Part shown: one piece after another, positions 36,331-45,210 of the stretch | Layout of the letters: each line of letters begins with the position of its first letter | How positions within the stretch are numbered: the stretch's first letter is position 1 | NCBI GenBank assembly: GCA_029227815.1 | Contig: CP118523.1 | Coordinates: forward strand, 2,232,001 to 2,296,000 | Direction of reading: 5' to 3' | Source of the DNA: Clostridiaceae bacterium M8S5 | GTDB lineage: Bacteria > Bacillota > Clostridia > Tissierellales > MCWD3 | Length of the DNA: 64,000 bases | Position numbers and translations under genes: made by a program | Notes under the pieces: model-generated | The model's input: the letters and a program-made list of their open reading frames with translations, nothing else | The model's database searches: none | What the model was told of the DNA's origin: nothing

Positions 36331-37116
36331 CTACGTAGCTAAAGTGTATGATACACATGTTGGACGTCCGCTAATTTTATCTTGGATAATTTGTGCATTT
36401 ATTTGAAAAGTATCTCTTAATACTTCCTTTTTCATTACATCTTCTGGAGTCCCTCGACAAATTATTTTTCCATCACGTATAGCTATCATATAATCAGCAT
36501 GACGTGCAGCAAGGTTAATATCATGTAGAACCATTGCTATCGTATAGCCTTTTTCTTTGTTAAGTCGATATAAAAGCTCTAATATTTCTAATTGATATGA
36601 CATATCTAAATAAGTAGTAGGCTCATCTAATAATATGATATCTGTCTTTTGTGCAATAGCCATTGATATCCATGCTCTTTGTCTCTGTCCACCCGAAAGT
36701 GTATCTACTTCTTTTGTTTCTAACTCCGTTAACCGTGTTACATCTAATGCCCAAGAAACAGCTTCATTATCTTCTTTGCTCATTTTTCCAAATCCTCTTT
36801 TATGTGGAAAACGCCCAAAGCTTACAAGTTCTCTTACAGTAAGGCCACTAGGTGCATTTGGAGATTGAGGTAATATTGCCATTTTACGAGCTATCTCTGA
36901 TGTAGAGAGTTTTTTGATATCAATTCCATCTAAATAAACTACTCCATTTTTAGGCTTTAAAATTCTCCCTAACGCTTTCAATACTGTTGATTTGCCACAA
37001 CCATTCGGACCTATAATTACAGTTATTTTACCCTTAGGTATTTTCATATCTATTTTGTCAATTATAGTTGTATTAATATATCCTAAGGATAAATTTTGAG
37101 TCTTAATACTGTTCAT
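36331..37116 (-). CDS. FecE-type ABC transporter ATP-binding protein
   Basis: 261 residues from the ATG at 37116, placed by the GAAAGGAG site; the longer frame (37137) overlaps the permease gene. Walker A 'IGPNGCGKSTVLKALG', signature 'LSGGQRQRAWISMAIAQ', Walker B 'DIILLDEPTTYLD' and the 'HDINLAARHADY' switch. It belongs to the iron-siderophore/cobalamin/heme uptake group. It energises the two FecCD permeases encoded next to it. It sits 35 bases upstream of the NifH-like gene on the same strand, so import and reductase genes form one operon. Confidence 0.92.
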   Translation of the reverse strand: MNSIKTQNLSLGYINTTIIDKIDMKIPKGKITVIIGPNGCGKSTVLKALGRILKPKNGVVYLDGIDIKKLSTSEIARKMAILPQSPNAPSGLTVRELVSFGRFPHKRGFGKMSKEDNEAVSWALDVTRLTELETKEVDTLSGGQRQRAWISMAIAQKTDIILLDEPTTYLDMSYQLEILELLYRLNKEKGYTIAMVLHDINLAARHADYMIAIRDGKIICRGTPEDVMKKEVLRDTFQINAQIIQDKISGRPTCVSYTLAT

Positions 37117-37129
37117 TTTTTTCTCCTTT

Positions 37130-38131
37130 CTAGTCATTTTTAGCTAATAAATATATAAAGTAAGGTGCTCCTATAATTGCAGTCATAATACCTGTAGGTA
37201 TTTCCGAAGGCTGTATTACAAACCTCCCAATTGTATCAGATAATAAAACTAATAGTCCCCCAACTAATGCACTAGTAGGTAATAGAATACGATGAATGGG
37301 TCCTACTATTTTTCTTGCTAAATGTGGTGCTACTAAACCTATAAATCCTATATTGCCAGCTACTGACACACAGCAAGCTGCAAGAGCCACAGAACCAATG
37401 AGTAATAACCTACGCTCTTTTTCCACCTCTGCTCCTAAACTAAAAGCTATATCGTCTCCTAGATTTAAAATATCTAAAGACCGTGCTTTAACAAATATGA
37501 AAGGGATAATTAAACAAAACCAAGGCAAAATTAATTTTACAGATTGCCAATTAGCTCCCCATATCTGACCCGCTTGAAAAGATGCTACAAAATCAAACTG
37601 ATTTTCATCTAATTTAATAACTAATATAGTTGTTAATGCAGAAATTCCTGCATTAACTGCAATACCCATAAGTATTAACCTTATATGCGATACCCCTTTT
37701 TCTTTTTTATAAGATAAAATGTAGACTAGAAAAGCAGCTATGATTGCTCCTAAAAAAGATAATAGTGGTAAAATAAATATAGATAAAGAACTTTCCATAT
37801 CAAAAATAATCACATATAGTATAACCATCAGTCCTGATCCAGAACTTATTCCTATTAATCCTGGATCAGCTAGGGGATTTCTTGTTATTCCTTGTATAAT
37901 ACATCCAGATAATGCAAGCCCAACTCCAGTTAAAATAGAAATTATTATTCTAGGTATTCTAAACTGAAACAATATCAAATTTTGCTTGAAGCTTCCATTT
38001 CCTATTATCGTATTAAGCGCTTCCATTGGTGAGAGTTTTGAATAACCAATATTTAAACTTATTACAAAAACCATTATCAAACTTAAAAAAAAGCCAATAA
38101 TATAAAGTTTGGTTTTAAAATTCTTACTCAT
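37130..38131 (-). CDS. FecCD-family ABC permease 2
   Basis: 333 residues, about ten membrane segments. 'LPRIIISILTG'-type motif ('FRIPRIIISILTGVGLALSG'), 'QGITRNPLADPGLIGISSGS' and 'VGLVAPHLARKIVG' are FecCD hallmarks. It overlaps the preceding permease gene by 8 bases, with AGGGGGA before the ATG. It forms a heterodimeric channel with that permease for a chelated metal or cofactor. Confidence 0.93.
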   Translation of the reverse strand: MSKNFKTKLYIIGFFLSLIMVFVISLNIGYSKLSPMEALNTIIGNGSFKQNLILFQFRIPRIIISILTGVGLALSGCIIQGITRNPLADPGLIGISSGSGLMVILYVIIFDMESSLSIFILPLLSFLGAIIAAFLVYILSYKKEKGVSHIRLILMGIAVNAGISALTTILVIKLDENQFDFVASFQAGQIWGANWQSVKLILPWFCLIIPFIFVKARSLDILNLGDDIAFSLGAEVEKERRLLLIGSVALAACCVSVAGNIGFIGLVAPHLARKIVGPIHRILLPTSALVGGLLVLLSDTIGRFVIQPSEIPTGIMTAIIGAPYFIYLLAKND

Positions 38132-39140
38132 TATATGTCCCCCTTTGTTTCTTGGCTAGATAGACAAAGAAAGGTACTCCAATAATTGCAATTAAGGTGC
38201 CTATCGGTGTCTCGGATGGTGGATTGATATTACGTGCAACTAAATCTGCTAAAACCATCAACAAACTTCCCATCACTGCTGATACTGGAATTATCAATCG
38301 GTAATCTATGCCTATTAGTGATCTAACAATATGAGGTATGATTAGACCTATGAATCCTACCGCTCCAACAACTGAAACCGATATTCCTGCTAATACGATT
38401 ACAATTAGAAAGCATATTATTTTAATGATTGTCAGATTAACGCCCAATCCTTTCGCAACACTTTCACCTAGATTCATTATCGAAATGTAAGGCGATATAA
38501 TTATAGATGCTATTAGAGCAATAAGAATTAATGGCGTCATAATAGTTATCTGAGTCCAATTTGATGCACATACTCCTCCTACAGTCCAAAACATAATGTC
38601 CTGAGCTACATTAAAAACCAAAGCAATTCCTTGACTAAGTGCAGTTAATAATGCACTAACTGCCGCGCCAGCTAAAACCAGCCTCATAGAAGATGTCTTA
38701 GTGTATTTTATTGAAGAGATTGAGTATACCATAATTGCTCCTATACCTGCACCTGCAAAACAAAACATAATCGTCTGTATATATAGCATCTTTGGAAAAA
38801 AAGCAAAACATATAGATAAAGCAAATCCTGCACCTGCATTGAGTCCCAAAATCCCTGAATCAGCTAGAGGATTACAAGTGATACCTTGCATAATAGCTCC
38901 TGCTACTGCAAGTGATGAACCCACAAGTGCACTTGCTATTACACGAGGTAATCGCAAATCGACTATTATCAAATGCTGTTTATTTAATGGATCAAACCTA
39001 ACAAAAGCTTCCCAAAGTGTACTTAAGGAAATATTAGAAATCCCAGTGCATATCGATATAATAATTAAAGCGATTAATAATATAGTGCCTATTATGATTA
39101 AAAATTTGCACCTCTTTGCGCTAGTAATCTTCAATTTCAC
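38124..39140 (-). CDS. FecCD-family ABC permease 1
   Basis: 338 residues with the same family motifs: 'LRLPRVIASALVGSSLAVAG', 'QGITCNPLADSGILGLNAGA' and 'VGLIIPHIVRSLIG' (the last read with an Ile for Val exchange typical of the family). The start is GTG with GGGAGGG upstream. It lies between the substrate-binding lipoprotein and permease 2. Two different permeases suggest a heterodimer as in FhuB-like, FecCD and YfiZ/YfhA systems. Confidence 0.92.
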   Translation of the reverse strand: MKLKITSAKRCKFLIIIGTILLIALIIISICTGISNISLSTLWEAFVRFDPLNKQHLIIVDLRLPRVIASALVGSSLAVAGAIMQGITCNPLADSGILGLNAGAGFALSICFAFFPKMLYIQTIMFCFAGAGIGAIMVYSISSIKYTKTSSMRLVLAGAAVSALLTALSQGIALVFNVAQDIMFWTVGGVCASNWTQITIMTPLILIALIASIIISPYISIMNLGESVAKGLGVNLTIIKIICFLIVIVLAGISVSVVGAVGFIGLIIPHIVRSLIGIDYRLIIPVSAVMGSLLMVLADLVARNINPPSETPIGTLIAIIGVPFFVYLAKKQRGTYNE

Positions 39141-39230
39141 TTATAATCCCTCCCGTTTTAGCATAAAGAAAGTGTCAAATGCAAAGTAAAGCACCTGACA
39201 CCTACAGTAACATTAACAATGTAAAATATT

Positions 39231-40214
39231 TTATTTACCACCATATATTTTCGTTAGTTTTTCAGCTGTAAGTTTTAATGCTAGAGGCCCGAAGGTATTC
39301 ATATTCTCGTCAAAATAATAAATCCTATTATTTTTAACAGCATCTAGCGATTTCCATACCTTTGATTCTTCTAAGCTTTCTACAAAAGTTTTTGCGTGTT
39401 TTAAATTATGCTGAAATACAATATAGTACGGGTTCATTTCTGCTACCGCTTCTATTGACACTGGATTATATCCAAATGGATATCCTTTAGGATTTTTAAT
39501 CCCAAATTTCTCATAGTATTCTTCGTTAGCACGAGTAAGAAATTCTTTACCATTAGTTCTAAATAGAGCAAAAGTTCTATCATTATACTTTTTCAATTCA
39601 CTTTTTGCTTGTTTGATTTTATCTTCTATTTCCTTAATAACATTATCTACTTCTGTTTCTTTTCCAACTATTTCTGCACATCTAGAAAGTTGATTTTGCC
39701 ATGTCTCCGTATGGTCTAATAATATAACAGGTGCTATTTTTACAAGTTGCTCATATGTTTTATCTAATCCTTTTTGTGATTTAAAAGTTACTATAACGTC
39801 CGGTTTAGATTCCAGTATAGCTTCAAGATTTATTTCTCTAGCACTTCCTAAATTCATAATATCTGAATCTTTTAAGTAAGGTCTAAACATCTCCGATTCT
39901 TCAAGAGATTCCATATAACCCATAGAATTTCCTAGTGCTGAAGCCGTAACTGGAACTCCGAGTGCAAAAAAATGTTCCATAAAATAAGTATGCAATAATG
40001 TTATTCTTTTCGGCTTTTTATTCAATATAACTTTATGATTAGCTGAATCTTCGATTGTTCTAGGCCAACCTTTAGTTTCTTTGTTCTCTTTACTCTCTTC
40101 AACATCTATTTTTTCTACAGACTTATCCGTCTGCGTTTCACTTGAGTTAGCACACCCAACAACAAAAACCCCTAACAAATTAATAATTAAAATAAATATT
40201 ATTATTTTCTTCAT
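39231..40214 (-). CDS. Iron-complex-type ABC substrate-binding lipoprotein
   Basis: 327 residues from the ATG at 40214 (AGGAGGG upstream). The signal peptide has a lipobox 'GVFVVGCAN' with the modified Cys at residue 21. Then 'GWPRTIEDSANHKVILNKKP', typical of FepB/FecB-like (TroA-superfamily) proteins, with 'SKPDVIVTF' and a terminal 'KIYGGK'. It is anchored on the outer face of the membrane and delivers a metal chelate to the FecCD permeases. It is unusually long between signal and first strand. Ligand not predictable: siderophore, corrinoid or nickel/iron chelate are all possible. Confidence 0.92.
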   Translation of the reverse strand: MKKIIIFILIINLLGVFVVGCANSSETQTDKSVEKIDVEESKENKETKGWPRTIEDSANHKVILNKKPKRITLLHTYFMEHFFALGVPVTASALGNSMGYMESLEESEMFRPYLKDSDIMNLGSAREINLEAILESKPDVIVTFKSQKGLDKTYEQLVKIAPVILLDHTETWQNQLSRCAEIVGKETEVDNVIKEIEDKIKQAKSELKKYNDRTFALFRTNGKEFLTRANEEYYEKFGIKNPKGYPFGYNPVSIEAVAEMNPYYIVFQHNLKHAKTFVESLEESKVWKSLDAVKNNRIYYFDENMNTFGPLALKLTAEKLTKIYGGK

Positions 40215-40398
40215 ATTCCCTCCTGTTTTTAGCATTAGTTGATAATTTATCTTAAAAAAGTTATTGTCCTCACTAAGGATCGATTAAATACATTATAATA
40301 ACATCTTTAATGACAAACCACTTCCCTTATTACGATTTTATTCTATCATAGCATTATTATATTATGAATAGCATTATCCTGATTTTGATATGGACTAT

Positions 40399-41208
40399 TT
40401 ATGAATATGTATTTCTAATTTTGCTAGGTGATAGCCCAAATCTTTTTTTAAATAATCTACTAAAATATAACGGGTCATTATATCCTATTGCATCTGCAAT
40501 ATTATTAATTGGTAAATCAGTAGTATATAACAGTTCCTTAGCACGATTTAATCTATATGCTATTATATAATCACCTGGGCCTATACCAGCATGCTTCATA
40601 AAAATATAATATAATCTATTTGTATTCATTTCAAACATTTCAGCCAGTTCACCTACAGATAGCTGATTATCATAATTTTCATGAATATAATAGCTAATTT
40701 TAGAAAATGTACTTTTATCACCACCTAACATCTGACTGCGTGCACCAACAAACATCTCTTCTAGTGAACATCTAAAAAGAGTTTCTACTTGAAAAGCTGA
40801 CATGGGACCTAACTCATAGTATGTTTTCCAAAGACGATGTAATAATCCTTTTAGCCTAGGACTTTGTCCAACAGTTATTTCAAAATCAGCATTAGGCAAG
40901 TATATTCCTTTTGTTTTTTGATTTATATCATACATTACAGATATATATGTCAAGTCATTGTTCCCAAGTACTTTTTTCCCTAAATCCATATTAGCTCCAC
41001 CGTGAATAACCTTCAGAGAATTTGTTATATAAGGAGTTCCGTTAAAAGTAAACTGTGCTTTACCACCTAAAGGAAAAAGCAGCCCAGGATATGGTGCTGA
41101 TTTCTGTAATCCTTCTTTTTTGGGAGGAACTTTATAATAATAAACTCCTTTTACTTTAAACGATGCATTTGTAAAGCTCTCTATAATTTCATTGATATCA
41201 TAATTCAT
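40399..41208 (-). CDS. AraC-family transcriptional regulator
   Basis: 269 residues. N-terminal ligand-binding part (1-165) and a C-terminal pair of HTH motifs (about 170-269): 'LSVGELAEMFEMNTNRLYY' and 'PINNIADAIGYNDPLYFSR' followed by 'KKRFGLSPSKIRN'. AraC regulators of this size next to siderophore transport genes commonly sense the imported chelate. It is upstream of the lipoprotein gene on the same strand. A Fur-like box precedes it (41302-41316), so iron status probably sets its level. Confidence 0.9.
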   Translation of the reverse strand: MNYDINEIIESFTNASFKVKGVYYYKVPPKKEGLQKSAPYPGLLFPLGGKAQFTFNGTPYITNSLKVIHGGANMDLGKKVLGNNDLTYISVMYDINQKTKGIYLPNADFEITVGQSPRLKGLLHRLWKTYYELGPMSAFQVETLFRCSLEEMFVGARSQMLGGDKSTFSKISYYIHENYDNQLSVGELAEMFEMNTNRLYYIFMKHAGIGPGDYIIAYRLNRAKELLYTTDLPINNIADAIGYNDPLYFSRLFKKRFGLSPSKIRNTYS

Positions 41209-41301
41209 TTTTAAAACCCCTTTCTATGTTTTATTAGATTGCATTAGGATATGCAGTAAAATATTCAATATTTATAAATAGAAGTATTCTTATTTTAATA
41301 A

Positions 41302-41316
41302 TGATAATTATTTTCA
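41302..41316. promoter_or_regulatory. Fur-like box
   Basis: 'tgataattattttca' matches the 7-1-7 Fur consensus (TGATAATNATTATCA) at 14 of 15 positions. It is about 95 bases before the AraC gene start, a plausible promoter position. Binding by Fur, rather than PerR or Zur, is inference. Confidence 0.6.
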
Positions 41317-41690
41317 TATTCGATACAACTAGTATAACATATCATCATTTAAAATTGCCTAAATGAAAACCAGAAATTTATGGCAACCTGTAAATACGCG
41401 ATTTATTTTTGCCAAAAATCTTATGTTTAGATTATTGTGTATAATTCTCATATAGTGTTGTATTTTCACATCAATTTATTTACAGTTTTAAAGTGTCTGA
41501 TAAGCAAAAGCTTTTGTATATACAAAAAAATTTACCGATAAATATAACCGTATATAAATAAAAAAATCTGCATCCACAATCCAATAAAAGCTCCACTGCT
41601 CCACTATCATAAAACCATTTTTTGATAGATATCTTGTTTTATTAATTTTAATAATTAACATAATTTATCTGAATCTTGCATTTCTATTTT

Positions 41691-41770
41691 ATCCAAACAA
41701 AAAAACATGACCTAAGCCATGCATACTTGTTAACACCTTATTCAGTTTTATTTTCAATTTCTTACATGAA
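41691..41770 (-). repeat. Sigma-tail/terminator repeat, copy 3 (truncated, diverged)
   Basis: Keeps the terminator ('catgacctaagccatgcat') and its 'atccaaacaaa' flank and a shortened, mutated version of the coding part. The junction segment 'ggtttagccc' is missing. Confidence 0.6.
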
Positions 41771-41914
41771 GTCATTTATCTATAAACTAATTTTATAGTA
41801 TTACTTCTTATTCTTATATTACCCTTTTCAGTTAGATAATTAATGTATTAGATTAATTAACTGTATATAATATATTTTCATCAAGAATATGCAATTTGTT
41901 AATTATAGTTAATA

Positions 41915-41988
41915 AAAATTAAAAGCCACCAATTTGATATTATCTCTAGAAGTATGGTGATAAAGATTTAGGGAGCTTTTAATTTATT
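41915..41988. terminator. Long-arm hairpin
   Basis: 'aaaattaaaagc' pairs with 'gcttttaattt' across a loop of about 48 bases, with T-rich sequence after it. It lies downstream of nothing on the plus strand; it could be the 3' terminator of the GNAT gene region read from the minus strand, or a relic of an inserted element. Confidence 0.35.
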
Positions 41989-42060
41989 TTCGTATTTAAT
42001 CTTATTGGTTCATCTCTTTTATTCACGCTTTTAATTTGCTCTATTTTCAATCTCTCACCA

Positions 42061-42597
42061 TCACTTTATCTTCTTTCTCATTCTAAAAACTCTATGTTTC
42101 TTACCAGCTATTTCTCCTTCACAAACTAAAAATGTTTCAAAATCTAATTTTTTATATAACTTTATTGCTCTTTTATTAAAGGCAACAACTCCACATCTAA
42201 TAAATTCACCTTTGTAATCATACTCTTTTACTGAGAAATCAATACATTCTGAGATAAATTCTTTTCCAAGACCTTTTCCGCATAATTCTGGCTTTAGACC
42301 CCATCCCATCCACATTTCATAGATATTCTGAGGATTACTTTTAACAACATGATGTTCAACATAACCATCATCTTCAGAATCTTCATCTTCTTCTTCAAAA
42401 AATTCTATTGTGACTTCACCAATAAGATTATCTTCTTCATTCAGAACTGCGAATCTTCCTAGTCCCCATGTTTCTTTATCTAACAAACATTCCTCTTCAT
42501 TTATATAATCATATATATGATATTCTCCATCATATTTCCAATTATCAATCATTTCTCTTGCGTATTCCAAGTTCATTGGATCAAATTTAAATTTCAT
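42061..42597 (-). CDS. GNAT-family N-acetyltransferase
   Basis: 178 residues. Acetyl-CoA-binding motif A is seen as 'GWGLKPELCGKGLGKEFISE' (Q/RxxGxG/A-like), followed by 'IRCGVVAFNKRAIKLYKKL', the usual beta-alpha end of GNAT proteins (N...A...YeKlGF). The middle has an acidic insert ('EEEDEDSEDDG'). Good GGGGGAGG site before the ATG. Substrate unknown; GNATs of this size act on small amines or proteins. Confidence 0.85.
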   Translation of the reverse strand: MKFKFDPMNLEYAREMIDNWKYDGEYHIYDYINEEECLLDKETWGLGRFAVLNEEDNLIGEVTIEFFEEEDEDSEDDGYVEHHVVKSNPQNIYEMWMGWGLKPELCGKGLGKEFISECIDFSVKEYDYKGEFIRCGVVAFNKRAIKLYKKLDFETFLVCEGEIAGKKHRVFRMRKKIK

Positions 42598-42641
42598 AAT
42601 AACCTCCCCCTTATCATTAAATTTTTAATACTAGTTAAGGT

Positions 42642-43268
42642 TTATAATTCCAACCTCAACCATAGAGCAGGACGAACTCCGCCGCAGTTATCTTCCGTTA
42701 AAGGGTGAATCGTTTTGCTATTGTAGCGAAAAGTACCATTTCCCTGAATACCTACATTGCCGTCGCCGTGGATATATACGGCTCTTCTATTGTCACGCCC
42801 TGGTGACCTAAGCCACCACCACCATACATACCCATCGAATGTCGATCTTCGCTTGATGTTGTTTTTGTCCTTACATTGAAACCAATATCGTTGTTTGGCA
42901 CTGCGGTTTTCAAGGTTCTTACTGCTGTCACCGAAATATTTGCACACTGCTTCTTCAATACTTAGAAGAAATATGTAATCTCGAGTATTTTCTCCTCCTC
43001 TTGAACCATACCACTGATTGTCGTGATTTTTGTTTAATACGGGGATGATTCTTGACTTTTCGGCAACGGTAAATCTATCATAAAACTCACCGTTAAGATA
43101 TTTTCTTAGCGAGCAGTCAGCCCATGTCACATCACCAGTACAATTATTATAGGGGTGTTGTTCGATTATATGTTCTGTTATAATCAAAGCCGTATTGCCT
43201 TGTATATCAAGAATGCGCCAATTATAATCCCCAAATTGCAGTATTGATCCAATATTAAAGTCTGTCAT
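42642..43268 (-). CDS. DUF6273-like protein with C-terminal lectin-like fold
   Basis: 208 residues from the ATG at 43268, set by AGGAG 7 bases upstream; two earlier in-frame ATGs overlap that site. The second half, 'GYVWWWWLRSPG', 'RRAVYIHGDGNVGIQGNG' and 'GVRPALWL', is the typical signature of DUF6273 proteins, which resemble FGE-sulfatase/C-type-lectin-like folds. 'RKYLNGEFYDRFTVAEKSRI' precedes it. No signal peptide. The gene appears clearly less AT-rich than its neighbours, suggesting transfer. Such domains occur in surface proteins and as targets of diversity-generating retroelements, but no template repeat or reverse transcriptase is visible here. Confidence 0.75.
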   Translation of the reverse strand: MTDFNIGSILQFGDYNWRILDIQGNTALIITEHIIEQHPYNNCTGDVTWADCSLRKYLNGEFYDRFTVAEKSRIIPVLNKNHDNQWYGSRGGENTRDYIFLLSIEEAVCKYFGDSSKNLENRSAKQRYWFQCKDKNNIKRRSTFDGYVWWWWLRSPGRDNRRAVYIHGDGNVGIQGNGTFRYNSKTIHPLTEDNCGGVRPALWLRLEL

Positions 43269-43484
43269 TCTCATTCTCCTCATATAATATAAATTTTCTG
43301 TAGTTCTGTTTCAATGCTCCTCTAAGAACAACTGCTCATTATCTTAGCTATAAATTCAAATTTTTCATCTCATTCTTCAATCTTACCATAGTCTATATAT
43401 ATAAACAATTTGCATTAAAGAACCTAATTGATATGGAGATACCCTTTTATTCTGAATCTCATACATACAGTGGTTTTGTTTCTC

Positions 43485-44525
43485 TTAACTGTTAAACACA
43501 TCCTTAATTATCGGAAATAGTAGCTGTATTTCAAAACCTTTTCCATAATCAGATTTAACTTCAATATCAATCTTCAATTCATCGCATAGTTTCTTCACAA
43601 GAAACAGTCCAATTCCACTAGACTTGTTTCGATTTGAATTATCTCCTGTAAATCCTTTGTCAAAAATAAAAGGAATATCAGAATTCAACACTCCAATCCC
43701 ATTATCAGAAATTTTAAAATAATACCTATTTTTTACGTTATTGAAACCAGTTTTTATCCAAATAAAGCTCTTGATTTCTTCATTGGAGTATTTTACTGCA
43801 TTAACTAACAACTGCGTAAAAATGAACTGAAGTGTCTTTTTGTCTGATACAATGGGTACATCTTTCATTTGAGAAATAACTTCAACTTCTTTTTCAGCGA
43901 GTAGTGCCTGGAGCTCCAACAGTGCATCTTCACAACAAAGATTCAACGAGACTCTCTCAAGATGATAGTCAATATGTGATGCCTGTAATCTCGCATAAAA
44001 TAATATCTGGTCAACATTATCACTGATACTAATTCTAGCATGCTCAAGTCTTTGATATACTAACTTCGACATTTCTTCTTTACGATTTGCTAAAACAAAG
44101 GTTGCCAATGAAATAGGTGTCTTTATCTCATGAACCCAACTTTCAATAAACTCTTCATAGTTGATAGATTGAAGTCTAGCATCATCTAACTGATCCTTTT
44201 CTATTCGCAATTTATTGGCTAAATAATTCACTTCTTTTTTATGTAAATCACCCATACATTCTATTAATCTATGCTCATTCTCCAGAGAGGGTTTTAAAAG
44301 AAAATCATAGAATACTTCGTTTTGCTTTGGTTGCTTTTTCCATACAAGTAACATACCAAACACAATGCAAAATACAGAAAATATAATCATAATACCAACT
44401 AAAATCTCAAATGTTTCTGGATACGCTAACCAAGCTAAAAAAATAAAAAAAACGTTACTTATACTAAGAAGTAATATCCAATGACGTGAATCCTTTAAAA
44501 TATTAAACCAGTCTCTTGGCTTCAT
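43485..44525 (-). CDS. bceS: BceS-type sensor histidine kinase
   Basis: 346 residues from the ATG at 44525, which overlaps the response regulator stop (ATGA) and has AGGAGG 9 bases upstream. Two short membrane helices (about 16-36 and 42-63) with almost no extracellular loop are the mark of intramembrane-sensing kinases that work with BceAB transporters. The phospho-accepting His is H132 ('SWVHEIKTPIS'); the ATPase domain shows 'QLLVNAVKYSN', 'KISDNGIGV' and 'SSGIGLFLVKKL'. It senses antimicrobial-peptide flux via the transporter encoded upstream. Confidence 0.92.
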   Translation of the reverse strand: MKPRDWFNILKDSRHWILLLSISNVFFIFLAWLAYPETFEILVGIMIIFSVFCIVFGMLLVWKKQPKQNEVFYDFLLKPSLENEHRLIECMGDLHKKEVNYLANKLRIEKDQLDDARLQSINYEEFIESWVHEIKTPISLATFVLANRKEEMSKLVYQRLEHARISISDNVDQILFYARLQASHIDYHLERVSLNLCCEDALLELQALLAEKEVEVISQMKDVPIVSDKKTLQFIFTQLLVNAVKYSNEEIKSFIWIKTGFNNVKNRYYFKISDNGIGVLNSDIPFIFDKGFTGDNSNRNKSSGIGLFLVKKLCDELKIDIEVKSDYGKGFEIQLLFPIIKDVFNS

Positions 44526-45199
44526 TTGCAATCACCTCCTATTAATTGATAACCAATTCCTCTTACTGTCTTGATTCTATCAGACAATCCAACCTCATCA
44601 AGTGTCTTACGTAATCTGGTCATATTTACTTGTAATATATTCTCATCAACATAGCTTCTACCTCCCCATAATAGGGTAAAAAGTTCCTCCTTTTTTACTA
44701 CAGAAGGAGCAGCTTTCACCAAAGCTTTAATGATAGTACTTTCATTATCAGACAATGAAATAGAGTTCTTCCCAACATATAATACGTTTGTATTCTCATC
44801 TAGCTGAAAATCACCAGCATCTAACAAAAAATGCATATTTGCATAAAGATGAATCAATTTTTGAATTCTAGCAATTAGACGTTTAGGATGACACGGTTTT
44901 GTTAAGTAATCATCTGCACCTAAGTCTAATGCATGTAACTCATCACGAAGTTGCATACGTGAAGTTAACACCAAAATAGGTCCTATTCCTCTAGCCCTAA
45001 GTATCCTACAAATATCGAATCCAGAAAGCTTGGGCAAATTTAAATCTAATACAATTAACGAAGGATCAGCTAGGGCAATATCTTCCAACACATTGTCAAA
45101 AGAGGTGATACACTCTACTGAGTATCCCTCTTTTTCTAATATATTCTGTAACTCTCCACATAGAAAAATGTCATCCTCAACAAGAACTATCTTTTCCAT
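44522..45199 (-). CDS. bceR: BceR-type response regulator (OmpR family)
   Basis: 225 residues. Receiver domain with acidic pocket E8-D9-D10, phospho-accepting D52 ('LIVLDLNLPKLSG') and the K of 'LTKPCHPKRLIAR'. A C-terminal winged-helix domain (about 125-220) ends 'RIKTVRGIGYQLIGG'. It is activated by the kinase encoded by the overlapping downstream gene and controls the bceAB-like transporter genes directly upstream. GGGGGT site before the ATG. Confidence 0.93.
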   Translation of the reverse strand: MEKIVLVEDDIFLCGELQNILEKEGYSVECITSFDNVLEDIALADPSLIVLDLNLPKLSGFDICRILRARGIGPILVLTSRMQLRDELHALDLGADDYLTKPCHPKRLIARIQKLIHLYANMHFLLDAGDFQLDENTNVLYVGKNSISLSDNESTIIKALVKAAPSVVKKEELFTLLWGGRSYVDENILQVNMTRLRKTLDEVGLSDRIKTVRGIGYQLIGGDCK

Positions 45200-45210
45200 A
45201 CTTTTACCCC

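Larger units (their letters stand above)
41209..42060. other. 850 bp spacer upstream of the nitrogenase-like operon
   Basis: Contains the Fur-like box, a truncated sigma-tail repeat (41691-41770) and a hairpin near 41.9 kb (all listed). Otherwise AT-rich with no gene seen. Confidence 0.5.

Noticed and set aside
38701..39189. 162-codon plus-strand frame
   Set aside because: Antisense to FecCD permease 1; its translation is the reverse of hydrophobic codons and has no recognisable motif.
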